A stretch of DNA of 64,000 nt, from NCBI GenBank assembly GCA_964446835.1, contig CAYUQT010000045.1:1-64000 (forward strand), in the 5' to 3' direction. Origin of the DNA: CAYUQT01 sp964446835 (GTDB lineage: Bacteria > Planctomycetota > Phycisphaerae > UBA1845 > JAFGLZ01). A program made the position numbers and the translations under genes. The notes beneath the pieces were generated by a model. The model worked only from the letters and a program-made list of their open reading frames with translations. It had not been told where the DNA came from and did no database searches. This document shows, piece by piece, positions 17,919 through 27,345 of the stretch (position 1 is its first letter; every line of letters begins with the position of its first letter).

Positions 17919-19433
17919 ATGTCGAATGTGACCGATGCGAAGATTGCGGAACTGGCGAACCATGTGGGGCAGACGGTTCGGCTCAGCGGTTGGCTCTACA
18001 ACTCGCGCTCGAGCGGCAAGGTGACGTTTCTGATCGTGCGAGACGGCACCGGCCTGTGCCAGTGCGTGCTCGAAAAGAGCGACCAGACAGCAACGGTGTT
18101 CGCCGAGATGGAGCACCTGCCGCAGGAGTCCTCTCTGACGGTTACAGGCACGGTTCGGGCCGAACCACGTTCGCCGGGGGGGCACGAACTGGCCGTTGTG
18201 GATGCTCGGGCGATCCAGCGAGCCGAGCCGTATCCGATCACACCGAAGCCGCACGGCATCGACTTCTTGATGCAGCATCGGCACCTGTGGCTTCGGTCGA
18301 AACGGCAGCACACGATCCTGCGGGTTCGGCACACGATCATCGACGAGATCCGCAGGTTCTTCAATCGCAACGGGTTCACGCTGATCGACACGCCGATCTT
18401 TGCGCCGGCGGTGGGCGAGGGTGCCAGCACCCTGTTCGAGGTCGACTATTTCGGCGAGCCCGTGTACCTGGCTCAGACGGGGCAGCTCTATCTGGAGTCG
18501 GCGGCGATGTCGTTCGGGAAGGTCTACTGTTTCGGACCGACTTTCCGGGCGGAGAAGAGCAAGACGCGGCGGCATCTGACGGAGTTCTGGATGGTGGAGC
18601 CGGAGATCGCTTATGCGCAGCTCGATGACGTGATCAAGGTGGCCGAGGAACTGGTCTGGTCGCTGGTCACGCGCGTGCTGAACGACCACCGTGCAGACCT
18701 GATCGAACTGGGGCGGGATGTGGCACCTCTGGAGAAGATCGCGAGGCCCTTTGAGCGGATGACCTACACCCAGGCCGCCGAGTTCCTTCGAGGCGGCGAG
18801 ACGCAAGAAATGTTGGGGAAGGAGCTGGAGTGCAAGACGTCTCGTTTGGCGCAAGTGACGGCCGAGATCGCTCAGAAGGACACAGAACGTCAACAGCCGG
18901 GCGTCAAGAAGTGGAAGGCGGATCAACTCGTACAACAGATAGCCAGTGCTCGCGAGGAGAAGGCCGACCTGGAAGAAGAAATCGGCAACATCCCGCACCA
19001 CATGGAGCTGGCCAAGGGTTTCCAATGGGGCGGCGACCTGGGTGGCTCGGACGAGACCATCATCAGCCGCCGCAGCGAGCGTCCGACGTTTGTGACGCAC
19101 TATCCGAAGGAGGCCAAGGCCTTCTATATGTATCTGAATCGCGAGGACCCTCGCGTGGTCAACAACTTCGACCTGCTGGCGCCGGAGGGTTACGGCGAGA
19201 TCATCGGGGGGTCCCAGCGAGAAGACGACTACGAGACGCTGGTCAGGCGGATCGAAGAGGACAAGCTGCCGCGAGAGTCGTATGAGTGGTATCTGGACCT
19301 CCGCCGATACGGGAGCGTGCCGCACGGCGGCTTTGGTCTGGGTGTCGAACGGACGCTGGCGTGGCTGTGCGGCCTCAAGCATGTTCGAGAGACGATTCCG
19401 TTCCCGCGGCTGTTGGGTCGCGTGTATCCGTGA
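17919..19433 (+). CDS. asnS: Asparaginyl-tRNA synthetase with a coiled-coil insertion
   Basis: A 504-residue class II synthetase that charges tRNA-Asn. The ATG at 17919 has GAGGGA six bases upstream, better than the ATG at 17913. The OB-fold anticodon domain is at 8-115 (VRLSGWLYNSRSSGKVTFLIVRDG). The catalytic part carries FRAEKSKTRRHLTEFWMVE (motif 2, FRAE at 209-212), GEIIGGSQRED, and the motif-3 segment GFGLGVERTLAWLCG. Usual AsnRS proteins are about 430-470 residues. The excess comes mainly from residues about 297-360 between motif 2 and the FQWGGDLG strand, where a charged heptad-like helix pair (KELECKTSRLAQVTAEIAQK ... SAREEKADLEEEIG) is inserted. Function as AsnRS is secure; the role of the insertion is unknown. 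Confidence 0.96.
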   Translation: MSNVTDAKIAELANHVGQTVRLSGWLYNSRSSGKVTFLIVRDGTGLCQCVLEKSDQTATVFAEMEHLPQESSLTVTGTVRAEPRSPGGHELAVVDARAIQRAEPYPITPKPHGIDFLMQHRHLWLRSKRQHTILRVRHTIIDEIRRFFNRNGFTLIDTPIFAPAVGEGASTLFEVDYFGEPVYLAQTGQLYLESAAMSFGKVYCFGPTFRAEKSKTRRHLTEFWMVEPEIAYAQLDDVIKVAEELVWSLVTRVLNDHRADLIELGRDVAPLEKIARPFERMTYTQAAEFLRGGETQEMLGKELECKTSRLAQVTAEIAQKDTERQQPGVKKWKADQLVQQIASAREEKADLEEEIGNIPHHMELAKGFQWGGDLGGSDETIISRRSERPTFVTHYPKEAKAFYMYLNREDPRVVNNFDLLAPEGYGEIIGGSQREDDYETLVRRIEEDKLPRESYEWYLDLRRYGSVPHGGFGLGVERTLAWLCGLKHVRETIPFPRLLGRVYP

Positions 19434-19465
19434 GTACATTCCCCATGGGGAGAACAGGAGACGGC

Positions 19466-22240
19466 GTGGATACCTTCGCCAAATCGATTTCGTTGGCGGC
19501 TGTCGTGGCTTCTGCGGTGACGGGGTGGAGCGTGGCCGGCGTGAATCCTGCTCAATTGAAGTGTGAATACCTGACCAACCCACTGGGCGTCGAGGCACGA
19601 CGGCCGCGGCTGAGTTGGGTTCTGGAGTCGTCGGAACGGGGGCAGGTCCAGACGGCGTATCAGATTCTGGTGGCCGGCAGCCTCGAAAGACTGAAGGCGG
19701 ACCAGGCGGACCTGTGGGACAGCGGAAGGGTGGCGTCAAGTCAGTCCGTTCATGTGCTCTACGACGGCAAGCCTTTGACGTCGGGGATGCGGGCATGGTG
19801 GAAGGTTCGCATCTGGGATCGTCAGGGGGCCACTTCGGCCTGCAGCGAACCGGCCTGGTGGGAGATGGCCCTGCTGGAGAAGGGGGATTGGCAGGGGGCC
19901 TGGATCTGTTCACCGAGTCCGACACCCGGCAACGAGGCGGAGATGTACGCCGAGCACCCGGCACCGCTGCTTCGGAAGGATTTCTCGACAGGCAAGGATG
20001 TCCGTCGGGCTCGGGCCTATGTCAGCGGGCTGGGCTATTACGAGCTTCGGTTGAACGGCCAGAGGGTTGGCGACCATCTGCTGGACCCCGGGTGGACCAC
20101 GTATTCGAAGCGTGTTCTGTATTCGACGTACGACGTGACGAGTCAGATCCGGTCGGGTGCCAATGCGGTCGGCGTGATGCTGGGCAATGGGTGGTACAAC
20201 CCGCTGCCTCTGCGGATGTGGGGCCGGTTCAATCTGCGGGAAGCGCTGACGATCGGCCGTCCGCGCGTGATCCTCCAGTTGAACATCGAGTACGTCGACG
20301 GAACGCGTCAGAGCGTTGTTACGGATACATCGTGGAAGGTCGGTGATGGGCCGATCGTGCGCAACAGCGTCTATCTGGGTGAAGTCTACGACGCCCGGCG
20401 TGAACAGGAGGGATGGGACCGTCCGGGCTTCGCCGATTCGGCGTGGAAGCCTGCGGCGGCATCGAGCGAGTCGGTGGGGCCTCTCTGCGCCCAAATGCAA
20501 CCACCGATTCGATGCACGCGTGTGCTGAAGCCGGTCAAGATCACCGAGCCCAAGCCGGGTGCATTCATCGTGGACATGGGGCAGAATTTCTCAGGCTGGG
20601 TGAGGCTGCGGGTGAAGGGGTCTCCGGGGACGAAGGTGCAATTGCGCTATGGCGAGTTGCTGCGTCCGGACGGGACGCTGAATCCGATGACGTCGGTGGC
20701 CGGGCAGGTCAAGCAGGCCGGGACGGGTGGGCCGGGCGCCCCGCCCATAGCCTGGCAGAGCGAGACCTATATCCTGAAGGGGGGCGATGAGGAGGTTTAC
20801 ACCCCGAGGTTCACCTTCCATGGGTTCCGCTATGTCGAGGTGACCGGTTATCCGGGTAGACCGGGGCCTGAGGCATTGGAGGGGCTTCGGCTGAACACCG
20901 CCGTCGAAGAGGCCGGCCGTTTCTCCTGTTCGAACGAGATGCTGAATCGCATCCAGGAGATGACGCGCTGGACGCTCCTGAGCAATATGTTCAGCGTTCA
21001 GTCGGATTGCCCGCACCGTGAGAAGTTCGGCTACGGGGGCGACATTGTGGCCTCAAGCGAGATGGGCATCCTGAACTACGACATGTCGAACTTCTATGCC
21101 AAGGTCGTTCGCGACCATGCCGATGCGGTTCGCGGGAATGGCGGATTCACGGAGACCGCGCCGTATGTTGGCATTGCCGACGCGGGTCTGGGAGATCAAT
21201 CGGGCCCCATCGGCTGGGGCACGGCCCATCCGTTGCTCCAGTGGCAGCTCTACAAGTACTACGGCGAGAAGCAGTTGCTCGAGGAGCAGTACGACACAAC
21301 GCGTCGTTGGGTGGAACTGCTCAGGTCGAAGGCCGTGGAGGGCATTCTGGAGAATGGCATCAGCGATCATGAAAGCCTGGTGCCCAAGCCGGTGGCGCTG
21401 ACGGGGACGGCGTTCTATTACTACAACGTGCGGCTTATGTCGCGGATCGCCGAGACCCTCGGACGTGCTTCGGACTCCAAGGAGTATGGCGAGGCGGCTC
21501 AACAGATCAAGACGGCGTTCAATCGTCGTTTTCTCAAACCGGGGACCGGGCGCTACGACGCCGGCACGCAGGCGTGTCAGGCCTTCGCGCTGTTCTTCGA
21601 TCTGGTTCCGGAGAATGAGCAGGCCGCGGCGCTGGACGTGCTGGTGAAGGATATCCAGGAGACGCGCAAGGGACACCTGAGCACCGGAATTTTCGGCACC
21701 AAGTACATGCTCAATGTGTTGGGCGCGTCGGAACGGGCAGATGTGGCCTACACCGTGGTTAATCAGAAGACCTTCCCGGGGTGGGGGCACATGCTCGAAG
21801 GCGGGGCGACGACGCTCTGGGAGCATTGGGAGTACAGCGACAACACCTTCTCGCACAATCACCCGATGTTCGGATCGGTCAGCGAGTGGTTCTACAAGGT
21901 GTTGGGTGGTATCTCACCGGCTCCGGACGCCGTGGGCTTCGACAAGATCATCATCCGACCTCGCGTTCTGGGTGATCTGACCTGGGCCAAGAGCAGCTAT
22001 CGCTCGATTCGTGGACGCATCGAGAGCGAATGGAGGAAGGAGGGCGACACCCTTACGATGAAGGTGACCGTCCCGCCCAATGCGTCGGCGATGGTATTCG
22101 TGCCGACGAAGGACGCGTCGGCCGTCACCGAGAGCGCCGGTCCGGCGGCCAAGGCCGATGGGGTTCACTTCATCGCCGAGAAGGGGGGATTGGCTTTGTT
22201 CCGGGTGGGTTCGGGATCGTACGTCTTTATCTCGCGGTGA
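19466..22240 (+). CDS. Secreted alpha-L-rhamnosidase (GH78)
   Basis: A 924-residue enzyme that removes terminal alpha-L-rhamnose. The GTG at 19466 was chosen because AGGAG ends five bases before it and the next residues (MDTFAKSISLAAVVASAVTG) form a signal peptide; an upstream ATG at 19445 lacks this spacing. The N-terminal fibronectin-like domain (LKCEYLTNPLGVEARRPRLS) is the usual GH78 start. The alpha-L-rhamnosidase N domain follows (RARAYVSGLGYYELRLNG), then the (alpha/alpha)6 catalytic domain with SVQSDCPHREKFGYGGD and GWGTAHPLLQWQLYKYYG, and the C-terminal beta domain (HNHPMFGSVSEWFYKVLGGI). All parts are intact. It lies 32 bases behind asnS, so they may share a transcript although their functions are unrelated. 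Confidence 0.93.
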   Translation: MDTFAKSISLAAVVASAVTGWSVAGVNPAQLKCEYLTNPLGVEARRPRLSWVLESSERGQVQTAYQILVAGSLERLKADQADLWDSGRVASSQSVHVLYDGKPLTSGMRAWWKVRIWDRQGATSACSEPAWWEMALLEKGDWQGAWICSPSPTPGNEAEMYAEHPAPLLRKDFSTGKDVRRARAYVSGLGYYELRLNGQRVGDHLLDPGWTTYSKRVLYSTYDVTSQIRSGANAVGVMLGNGWYNPLPLRMWGRFNLREALTIGRPRVILQLNIEYVDGTRQSVVTDTSWKVGDGPIVRNSVYLGEVYDARREQEGWDRPGFADSAWKPAAASSESVGPLCAQMQPPIRCTRVLKPVKITEPKPGAFIVDMGQNFSGWVRLRVKGSPGTKVQLRYGELLRPDGTLNPMTSVAGQVKQAGTGGPGAPPIAWQSETYILKGGDEEVYTPRFTFHGFRYVEVTGYPGRPGPEALEGLRLNTAVEEAGRFSCSNEMLNRIQEMTRWTLLSNMFSVQSDCPHREKFGYGGDIVASSEMGILNYDMSNFYAKVVRDHADAVRGNGGFTETAPYVGIADAGLGDQSGPIGWGTAHPLLQWQLYKYYGEKQLLEEQYDTTRRWVELLRSKAVEGILENGISDHESLVPKPVALTGTAFYYYNVRLMSRIAETLGRASDSKEYGEAAQQIKTAFNRRFLKPGTGRYDAGTQACQAFALFFDLVPENEQAAALDVLVKDIQETRKGHLSTGIFGTKYMLNVLGASERADVAYTVVNQKTFPGWGHMLEGGATTLWEHWEYSDNTFSHNHPMFGSVSEWFYKVLGGISPAPDAVGFDKIIIRPRVLGDLTWAKSSYRSIRGRIESEWRKEGDTLTMKVTVPPNASAMVFVPTKDASAVTESAGPAAKADGVHFIAEKGGLALFRVGSGSYVFISR

Positions 22241-22265
22241 CGTTGTGCCCTCGGGCGAATATACT
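22237..22265 (+). promoter_or_regulatory. Candidate sigma-70 promoter before the tRNA-binding protein and recN
   Basis: GTGACG and TATACT are separated by 17 bases, about 100 bases before the ATG at 22368. The -35 box matches the consensus at four of six positions. This is a pattern match only. Confidence 0.38.
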
Positions 22266-22335
22266 GTGGCACGGTCCCTGGGAGTCCAGGGTGAAAGGTT
22301 GTCCGGCGCTGAGACAACTCGGGAGTGGTCAGGGC

Positions 22336-22352
22336 GGCTCACGAGGTGAGCC
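22336..22352 (+). promoter_or_regulatory. Hairpin directly before the ribosome site of the tRNA-binding protein gene
   Basis: GGCTCAC and GTGAGCC pair perfectly around a three-base GAG loop. The 3' arm ends one base before the AGGAG ribosome site at 22354-22358. In RNA this stem would sit against the site and could tune translation. No terminator U-run follows. Confidence 0.4.
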
Positions 22353-22367
22353 TAGGAGTCAGGTGCG

Positions 22368-22718
22368 ATGAGTGACATACCGGGTATTGTGGAATATGCC
22401 GACTTTGCCAAGCTGGATCTCCGAACGGCCAAGGTGCTGGAGGTCCGGGAGCATCCGAATGCCGACAAGTTGCTGCTGATGAAGGTGGATGTCGGGGCGA
22501 TGGGAGAGCGGCAGATCGTGGCGGGTCTGAAGCCGTTCCTGGCCGATCCCCAATCACTGGTCGGCAAGACGATCGTGATTGTGGCGAACCTGGCACCGCG
22601 GGCGATGCGGGGCGAGACCAGCCAGGGGATGCTGCTGGCGGCCAGCAGCGACGATCGTACCCGTGTCATCATCCTGACGACCGACGAGGCGATGCCGCCC
22701 GGCTGCAAGATATCCTGA
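22368..22718 (+). CDS. Free-standing tRNA-binding domain protein (Trbp111/MetRS-beta type)
   Basis: A 116-residue OB-fold protein matching the C-terminal tRNA-binding domain of methionyl-tRNA synthetase: YADFAKLDLRTAKVLEVREH, PNADKLLLMKVDVG, QIVAGLKPF, then VIVANLAPRAMRGETSQGML. As a separate protein this is Trbp111 or a MetRS beta subunit. It binds the tRNA elbow as a dimer and may help a synthetase in trans. No metG is in the window, so its partner cannot be named. AGGAG lies about nine bases upstream of the ATG. The stop is nine bases before recN, suggesting an operon. Confidence 0.93.
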   Translation: MSDIPGIVEYADFAKLDLRTAKVLEVREHPNADKLLLMKVDVGAMGERQIVAGLKPFLADPQSLVGKTIVIVANLAPRAMRGETSQGMLLAASSDDRTRVIILTTDEAMPPGCKIS

Positions 22719-22727
22719 CAACCGGCC

Positions 22728-24389
22728 ATGCTGCGGGAATTGCACATCTCCAATCTGGCCATCATCGAAGACGTCCATGTCGAGCTGGACGATGCGCTGA
22801 CGGTCTTCACGGGGGCTACCGGCGCCGGCAAGAGCCTGGTGATCGGGGCACTTCAGTTTTTGCTGGGCATGAAGTCGCCCGGGCAGATGTTGCGCCCCGG
22901 GGCCACGGAGGGGCGCGTGTCGGGTGTCTTCGTCGTGACGAATTCCAAGGTTCGGCAGGAACTGTCTGAGTTGGCGGACGTGGCCATCGACGAGCCGGAT
23001 GTGCTGATCACGAGGCGATTGCTCTCAGGGGGGCGAGGAACGTGCAGCATCAACGGCCAGCCGGTGACGGTCTCGATGCTTCAGCAGATGGGTGAGCGGC
23101 TGGTGGACATCCACGGGCAGTACGAGCATCAGTTCCTTCTGAGCCCATCGAACCAGTTATTGGTGCTGGACACCTTCGCCGGATGCGAGTCGCTGGCCGA
23201 TGAAGCGGGCCAGGCCTGGCGAGCATGGGAGGGTTATCTGTCGCAGCGTCAGGACCTGGGCCGGAGCGAGGGGCTGCGCCGTCAGCAGCTCGAGCTGTAT
23301 GAATACCAGGCCGTCGAGATCGATCAGGCGGCGATCCGGCCGGGCGAACTCGAGGAGGTCGAGGCCCGTCACCGACGGCTGGCGAACATCGACCGGATCC
23401 GCCAGATGGCCTCGGCTGTTCTGGCGGGAATGGAAGACGAGTCGGGTGTTCTCGACCCTCTTCGCGGCATGGTGAAGGATCTGGACGAATTGACGGGATT
23501 GGATGCCAGGCTTGCCGCTGTGGGGGAATCGTGCAAGACGGCCCTGATAACCCTCGATGAGGCGGCGGGGGATCTGCGACGCTATGTGGATGGTCTGGAC
23601 CTCGACGAAGGGGAACTGGCGGAGGTCGATTCTCGCCTGGCGCTTCTGAGGCGGCTCTGCGGCAAGTACGGTGGGGACATCGAGGGGGTTCTTGCTCACC
23701 GGACACGGATCGAGGAAGAGATCCGCACGCTGCGCCAGCAACAGGAGGACTGGAGCCGGATTGACGAGCTGATCGAGGCTTCAAAGGAGCGGTTCAACGC
23801 CGTGGCCAAGCGACTGGCCGCCAAACGCCGCTCGGCCGCCAAGAAGCTCAATGCCCTGGTGAATCCGCAGCTCGGGGAGCTGGGGATGGAGAAGGCGGCC
23901 TTCGAGATGCGGCTGAGCGAGTGCGACCCGGGTTCGACGGGGTGCGATGCCGCGGAGATGATGGTTCAAACGAATCCGGGCCAGCCGATGCTGCCGTTGC
24001 GAAAGATCGCATCGGGGGGTGAGCTGAGTCGCATCATGCTGGCGATCAAGACGGCGTTGGCGGGGACGGACCGATCCAGTGTGATGGTGTTTGATGAGGT
24101 GGATGCGCACGTGGGGGGGCGTCTGGGTGCGATTATCGGTGAGAAGCTCCGTCAGCTTGCCCAACAGCATCAGGTGATCTGCATCACACACCTACCGCAG
24201 ATCGCGGCCTACGCCACGCGTCATCTGAAGGTACAGAAGGCCAGCGAAAACGACGAGACTCGGAGCGTTGTTCGTGTGATCGACGGGCGCGACCGCATCG
24301 AAGAACTGGCCGAGATGATCGCCGGACCGGAAAGGACGCCGACGAGCCTTCGTCAGGCGAAGGAACTCCTGGATCGGGCGGGGACCTGA
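22728..24389 (+). CDS. recN: DNA repair ATPase RecN
   Basis: A 553-residue SMC-like ATPase that acts early in repair of double-strand breaks. The N-terminus MLRELHISNLAIIEDVHVEL is the RecN signature. The Walker A loop GATGAGKS is at 29-36. A long coiled-coil middle (about 160-390) contains ELYEYQAVEIDQA, the conserved RecN segment, and many charged heptads. The ABC signature SGGELSR starts at Ser429, and Walker B VMVFDEVDAHVGGR begins at 452. The end (ICITHLPQIAAYATRHLKVQK) is typical. Length matches the family. It follows the tRNA-binding protein by nine bases. No SOS box is evident to me upstream. Confidence 0.97.
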   Translation: MLRELHISNLAIIEDVHVELDDALTVFTGATGAGKSLVIGALQFLLGMKSPGQMLRPGATEGRVSGVFVVTNSKVRQELSELADVAIDEPDVLITRRLLSGGRGTCSINGQPVTVSMLQQMGERLVDIHGQYEHQFLLSPSNQLLVLDTFAGCESLADEAGQAWRAWEGYLSQRQDLGRSEGLRRQQLELYEYQAVEIDQAAIRPGELEEVEARHRRLANIDRIRQMASAVLAGMEDESGVLDPLRGMVKDLDELTGLDARLAAVGESCKTALITLDEAAGDLRRYVDGLDLDEGELAEVDSRLALLRRLCGKYGGDIEGVLAHRTRIEEEIRTLRQQQEDWSRIDELIEASKERFNAVAKRLAAKRRSAAKKLNALVNPQLGELGMEKAAFEMRLSECDPGSTGCDAAEMMVQTNPGQPMLPLRKIASGGELSRIMLAIKTALAGTDRSSVMVFDEVDAHVGGRLGAIIGEKLRQLAQQHQVICITHLPQIAAYATRHLKVQKASENDETRSVVRVIDGRDRIEELAEMIAGPERTPTSLRQAKELLDRAGT

Positions 24390-24400
24390 CGTCCGGTGGG

Positions 24401-24415
24401 GGCTCGGCGTGAGCC
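24401..24415. other. Short hairpin after recN
   Basis: GGCTC and GAGCC pair around a five-base loop eleven bases past the recN stop. It may end or stabilise the transcript, but no U-run is present, so the terminator call is weak. Confidence 0.28.
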
Positions 24416-24505
24416 GGCAGCCGAGGGCCCGGATCAGACCGCAGGCGGGTGTGCGTTTACTCCCTGGGTCCGATCGATGACTGGCGATGACGATTGCGGG
24501 GAATC

Positions 24506-27295
24506 ATGACAATGAACATGAACGGCATGAGATGGTTTCCTCTCTATGGCGTGATGCTGACGTGCACTGCTTTCCTGGGCCGGACGGCAGAAGGCGCGGG
24601 GATCGTGAACGGCGGATTCGAGGAGTGGGGATCGGGCAATTCACCGGCGAGCTGGACGTGGGGTGTCAGCGGTGGGGCTGCAGCGAGCCTTGCACGGGAT
24701 GAGGAGGTGCGTCATGGCGGTCGATACTCCGTCCGTCTATCGTCGCAATCGGAGTATGGGGCTCATGTGTATGGCGGCCTGAGTCAGCGGATTGGGGGTC
24801 TGAAACCTCGCACGCGGTACTGCATTCGGGTTTGGACCAAGGGGGCTTCTGTCGGCGTGTGCTGGCTGGGTGGGGGCGTCGGCTGGGAGACGCGGGCGAT
24901 CTTTCCGGAGGGCACCTTCGACTGGCAGGTTGTCGAGTGTGCGTTTGAGACCGGGGCCGATGAGACGGCATGGGATTTTCGCCTGAACGTGGACTCGATC
25001 ACGGAGGCACTGTGGATCGACGATGTGACGATCGAGGAGGTCAAGGGCATTCCTGGGGTCGTCGTAGACCCGTCGATCACTCCCGCGGAGATCTCTCGAC
25101 GACTGGACGTCGTGGAGAAGGAACTGCCGGTCGTTGCGGGGCTGCTCAAGACCGCCGGTGAGAAGCGGCTTCCGTTGGATTACCCGAAGCTCAAGCTGGC
25201 GGTGGTCGAGCGGTTCATCGGGTACGGTCGCGAGGACCTGAAACACAATCGCATGGATCGAGCCATTCCCCTTGCAGGTCATATCGAGCGTCTTCTGGGC
25301 GAGGCCCGAACAGAACTGCGTGAGAGTCTCAATGGTCGGCAGGCGCTGCCGGCCGTGCCTCGATATCGTACGGGCAAGATCGATGTGGTGCGGTGGCACT
25401 TCGAGGCCGACACGGAGGTTCCGTCGACGGGACAACGCGAGCGGCGCCCGGTGTTCTTCAACGGCTACGGCCACTTCAATCGCGTCGTCGACGATCTGCC
25501 GGTGTTCGAGTCGTTCGGTGCGAACATCATTCAGATCGAGCAGGGGCCGAGTTCGACCGTCAAGCCCGACTTCGGGGTGGATCTTGGACCGTTCGACGGG
25601 TATGTCGGGCGTGCCTTGAAGGAGGGGGCGGATCACAACGTGGTGGTGGCCGTGCTGGCGTCGCCGCACTACTTCCCGGGATGGGCGTATGAGCGATGGC
25701 CGCAGCTCGGCGGCGTCAACGGGGGGTTCATCAGGTTCGCGATCGACCCGGCGGAGTCGCGGCGGGTGATCGAGACGCATCTTCGAGCCGTGGCCGATCG
25801 GGTCAAATCTTCACCGGCGCTTCACAGTATCTGTCTGAGCAACGAGCCGGTGTACATCGACAGCCGCAAGGACGCGATGACGCGGCAGATGTGGACGGAT
25901 TACCTGCGGCGTCGTCATGGGACGATTGAAGGCCTGAACCGGCGGTACGGTTCGGCGTATGCATCATTTGAGGCGGTGGCGATTCCTGCACCGGATGTTC
26001 CCCGTGCGCCGGCCAGGAACGACGCGGCTGCTCAAGCGGCCTACCGCTCGAAGTTGGCTCTCGTGTATGACTGGGTCCGGTTCAACAATCAGCGATTCAG
26101 CGACTGGCATCGCTGGATGGGACAGGTCGTTCAAGAGACAGCGCCGGGCCTGTGGGTCCACGCCAAGGTAATGACGACGGTGTGGGATCGTCACGCGATC
26201 TTCTACGGGACGGACCCGGAGCAGTTCAGTCGGATCAGCAGTCTGAACGGCAACGATTCATACAGCATGTACGATCACAATCTCAACAGTTCGTATGCGG
26301 GCAAGTGCTTCAATCAGGCGATGTTCTACGATCTTCAGGCTTCGATGAGAACGGCGCCGGTGGTCAATACGGAAGACCATCTGATTGTGGATCGTGACCT
26401 TCTGCCGATTCCCCCGGAGCACACGTACAGTGTCCTGTGGCAGGCGGCGATCCATCGGCTCGGCGCTTCGACGGTGTGGGTGTGGGAACGGACCTACGAC
26501 CTCAAGAGTGATTTTGAGGGCAGCATTCTTCACCGGCCCGGGAACGTCGAGGCGGCCGGACGGGCCCACCTGGACCTGATGCGGTTGAGTCGGGAGGTCG
26601 TGGCTATTCAGGAATCGCCTCGTCCCGTGGGCTTGCTCTTCAGTCTCACATCGATCATCCATGCTCCAGAGTACCTGGGGACGATTCAGAAGGTGTATGA
26701 GGCACTGAGCATGAGCGGGTGGTGTCCGCGATTCGTCAGTGAGGATCAGGTGGCCGCCGGGCAGTGGGACGGGGTGAAGCTTCTGATCGTTCCGCGGGCG
26801 GTGAACGTGCCTGTTTCGGTGCGTGAGGGGGTCCGTCGTTTCGGTGCTGCGGGTGGAAAAGTTGTCCTGATCGGCAGGGATTGTCTGAGTATGGATGAGT
26901 ACGGTCAACCCCTGGCGGAATCCGGTGCTGTGACGGCAACGCGTCCATCGGTGTGTCCGATACAAGCTGCCTGTCTGGAGCCGATGGCCAGAGCCGAGAC
27001 CACGGCCTCGTTCCGGGATCGCCTGCTACCGCAGGTAGAGGCAGCGTGTCTTCGCCTGCCGGCTACCTTGACGGATGCGAGCGGGAAAGCGGTCTTCGGT
27101 GTCGAGTGGCAGAGCGTTCAGGAGGGCGGTCGGATCCTGGTGAACGTGATGAACTGGACTCGCAAGCCCGTGGAGTGTCAGGTGCGCATCAATGGCAAGC
27201 CGGCGGAGGCGGTGTTCGATCTGATCGCGCGTCAGAAGACGGCATCGAGGATCAAAGCAGGTTCCCTGGTGCCGATGATGCTGGAGGTTCGCTAG
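24506..27295 (+). CDS. Secreted GH42-like beta-galactosidase-type protein with N-terminal binding module
   Basis: About 929 residues from the ATG at 24506 (GGGGA just upstream; ATGs at 24512 and 24518 are alternatives). A signal peptide ends near the segment TAEGAG. Residues 35-180 form a jelly-roll-like binding module (IVNGGFEEWGSG ... EALWIDDVTIEEV). The catalytic TIM barrel begins near 285 with PVFFNGYGHFNRVVDDLPVF. Candidate acid/base is E447 in CLSNEP, with E623 in VNTEDH as candidate nucleophile; this Asn-Glu-Pro pattern fits clan GH-A and the GH42 layout. After it comes a flavodoxin-like segment (PRPVGLLFSLTS, LLIVPRAVNVP) as in the GH42 trimerisation domain, and a small beta end. It precedes manA by about 50 bases. 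Confidence 0.8.
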   Translation: MTMNMNGMRWFPLYGVMLTCTAFLGRTAEGAGIVNGGFEEWGSGNSPASWTWGVSGGAAASLARDEEVRHGGRYSVRLSSQSEYGAHVYGGLSQRIGGLKPRTRYCIRVWTKGASVGVCWLGGGVGWETRAIFPEGTFDWQVVECAFETGADETAWDFRLNVDSITEALWIDDVTIEEVKGIPGVVVDPSITPAEISRRLDVVEKELPVVAGLLKTAGEKRLPLDYPKLKLAVVERFIGYGREDLKHNRMDRAIPLAGHIERLLGEARTELRESLNGRQALPAVPRYRTGKIDVVRWHFEADTEVPSTGQRERRPVFFNGYGHFNRVVDDLPVFESFGANIIQIEQGPSSTVKPDFGVDLGPFDGYVGRALKEGADHNVVVAVLASPHYFPGWAYERWPQLGGVNGGFIRFAIDPAESRRVIETHLRAVADRVKSSPALHSICLSNEPVYIDSRKDAMTRQMWTDYLRRRHGTIEGLNRRYGSAYASFEAVAIPAPDVPRAPARNDAAAQAAYRSKLALVYDWVRFNNQRFSDWHRWMGQVVQETAPGLWVHAKVMTTVWDRHAIFYGTDPEQFSRISSLNGNDSYSMYDHNLNSSYAGKCFNQAMFYDLQASMRTAPVVNTEDHLIVDRDLLPIPPEHTYSVLWQAAIHRLGASTVWVWERTYDLKSDFEGSILHRPGNVEAAGRAHLDLMRLSREVVAIQESPRPVGLLFSLTSIIHAPEYLGTIQKVYEALSMSGWCPRFVSEDQVAAGQWDGVKLLIVPRAVNVPVSVREGVRRFGAAGGKVVLIGRDCLSMDEYGQPLAESGAVTATRPSVCPIQAACLEPMARAETTASFRDRLLPQVEAACLRLPATLTDASGKAVFGVEWQSVQEGGRILVNVMNWTRKPVECQVRINGKPAEAVFDLIARQKTASRIKAGSLVPMMLEVR

Positions 27296-27345
27296 GTGTG
27301 AGCGGGAGGCGCAGCCAGACTGGCTCTCAGGTCGGGGGGCAGGGC

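Noticed and set aside
17628..19964. 778-codon open frame antisense to asnS
   Set aside because: It spans the end of one real gene, all of asnS and the start of another, with no domain and no ribosome site.
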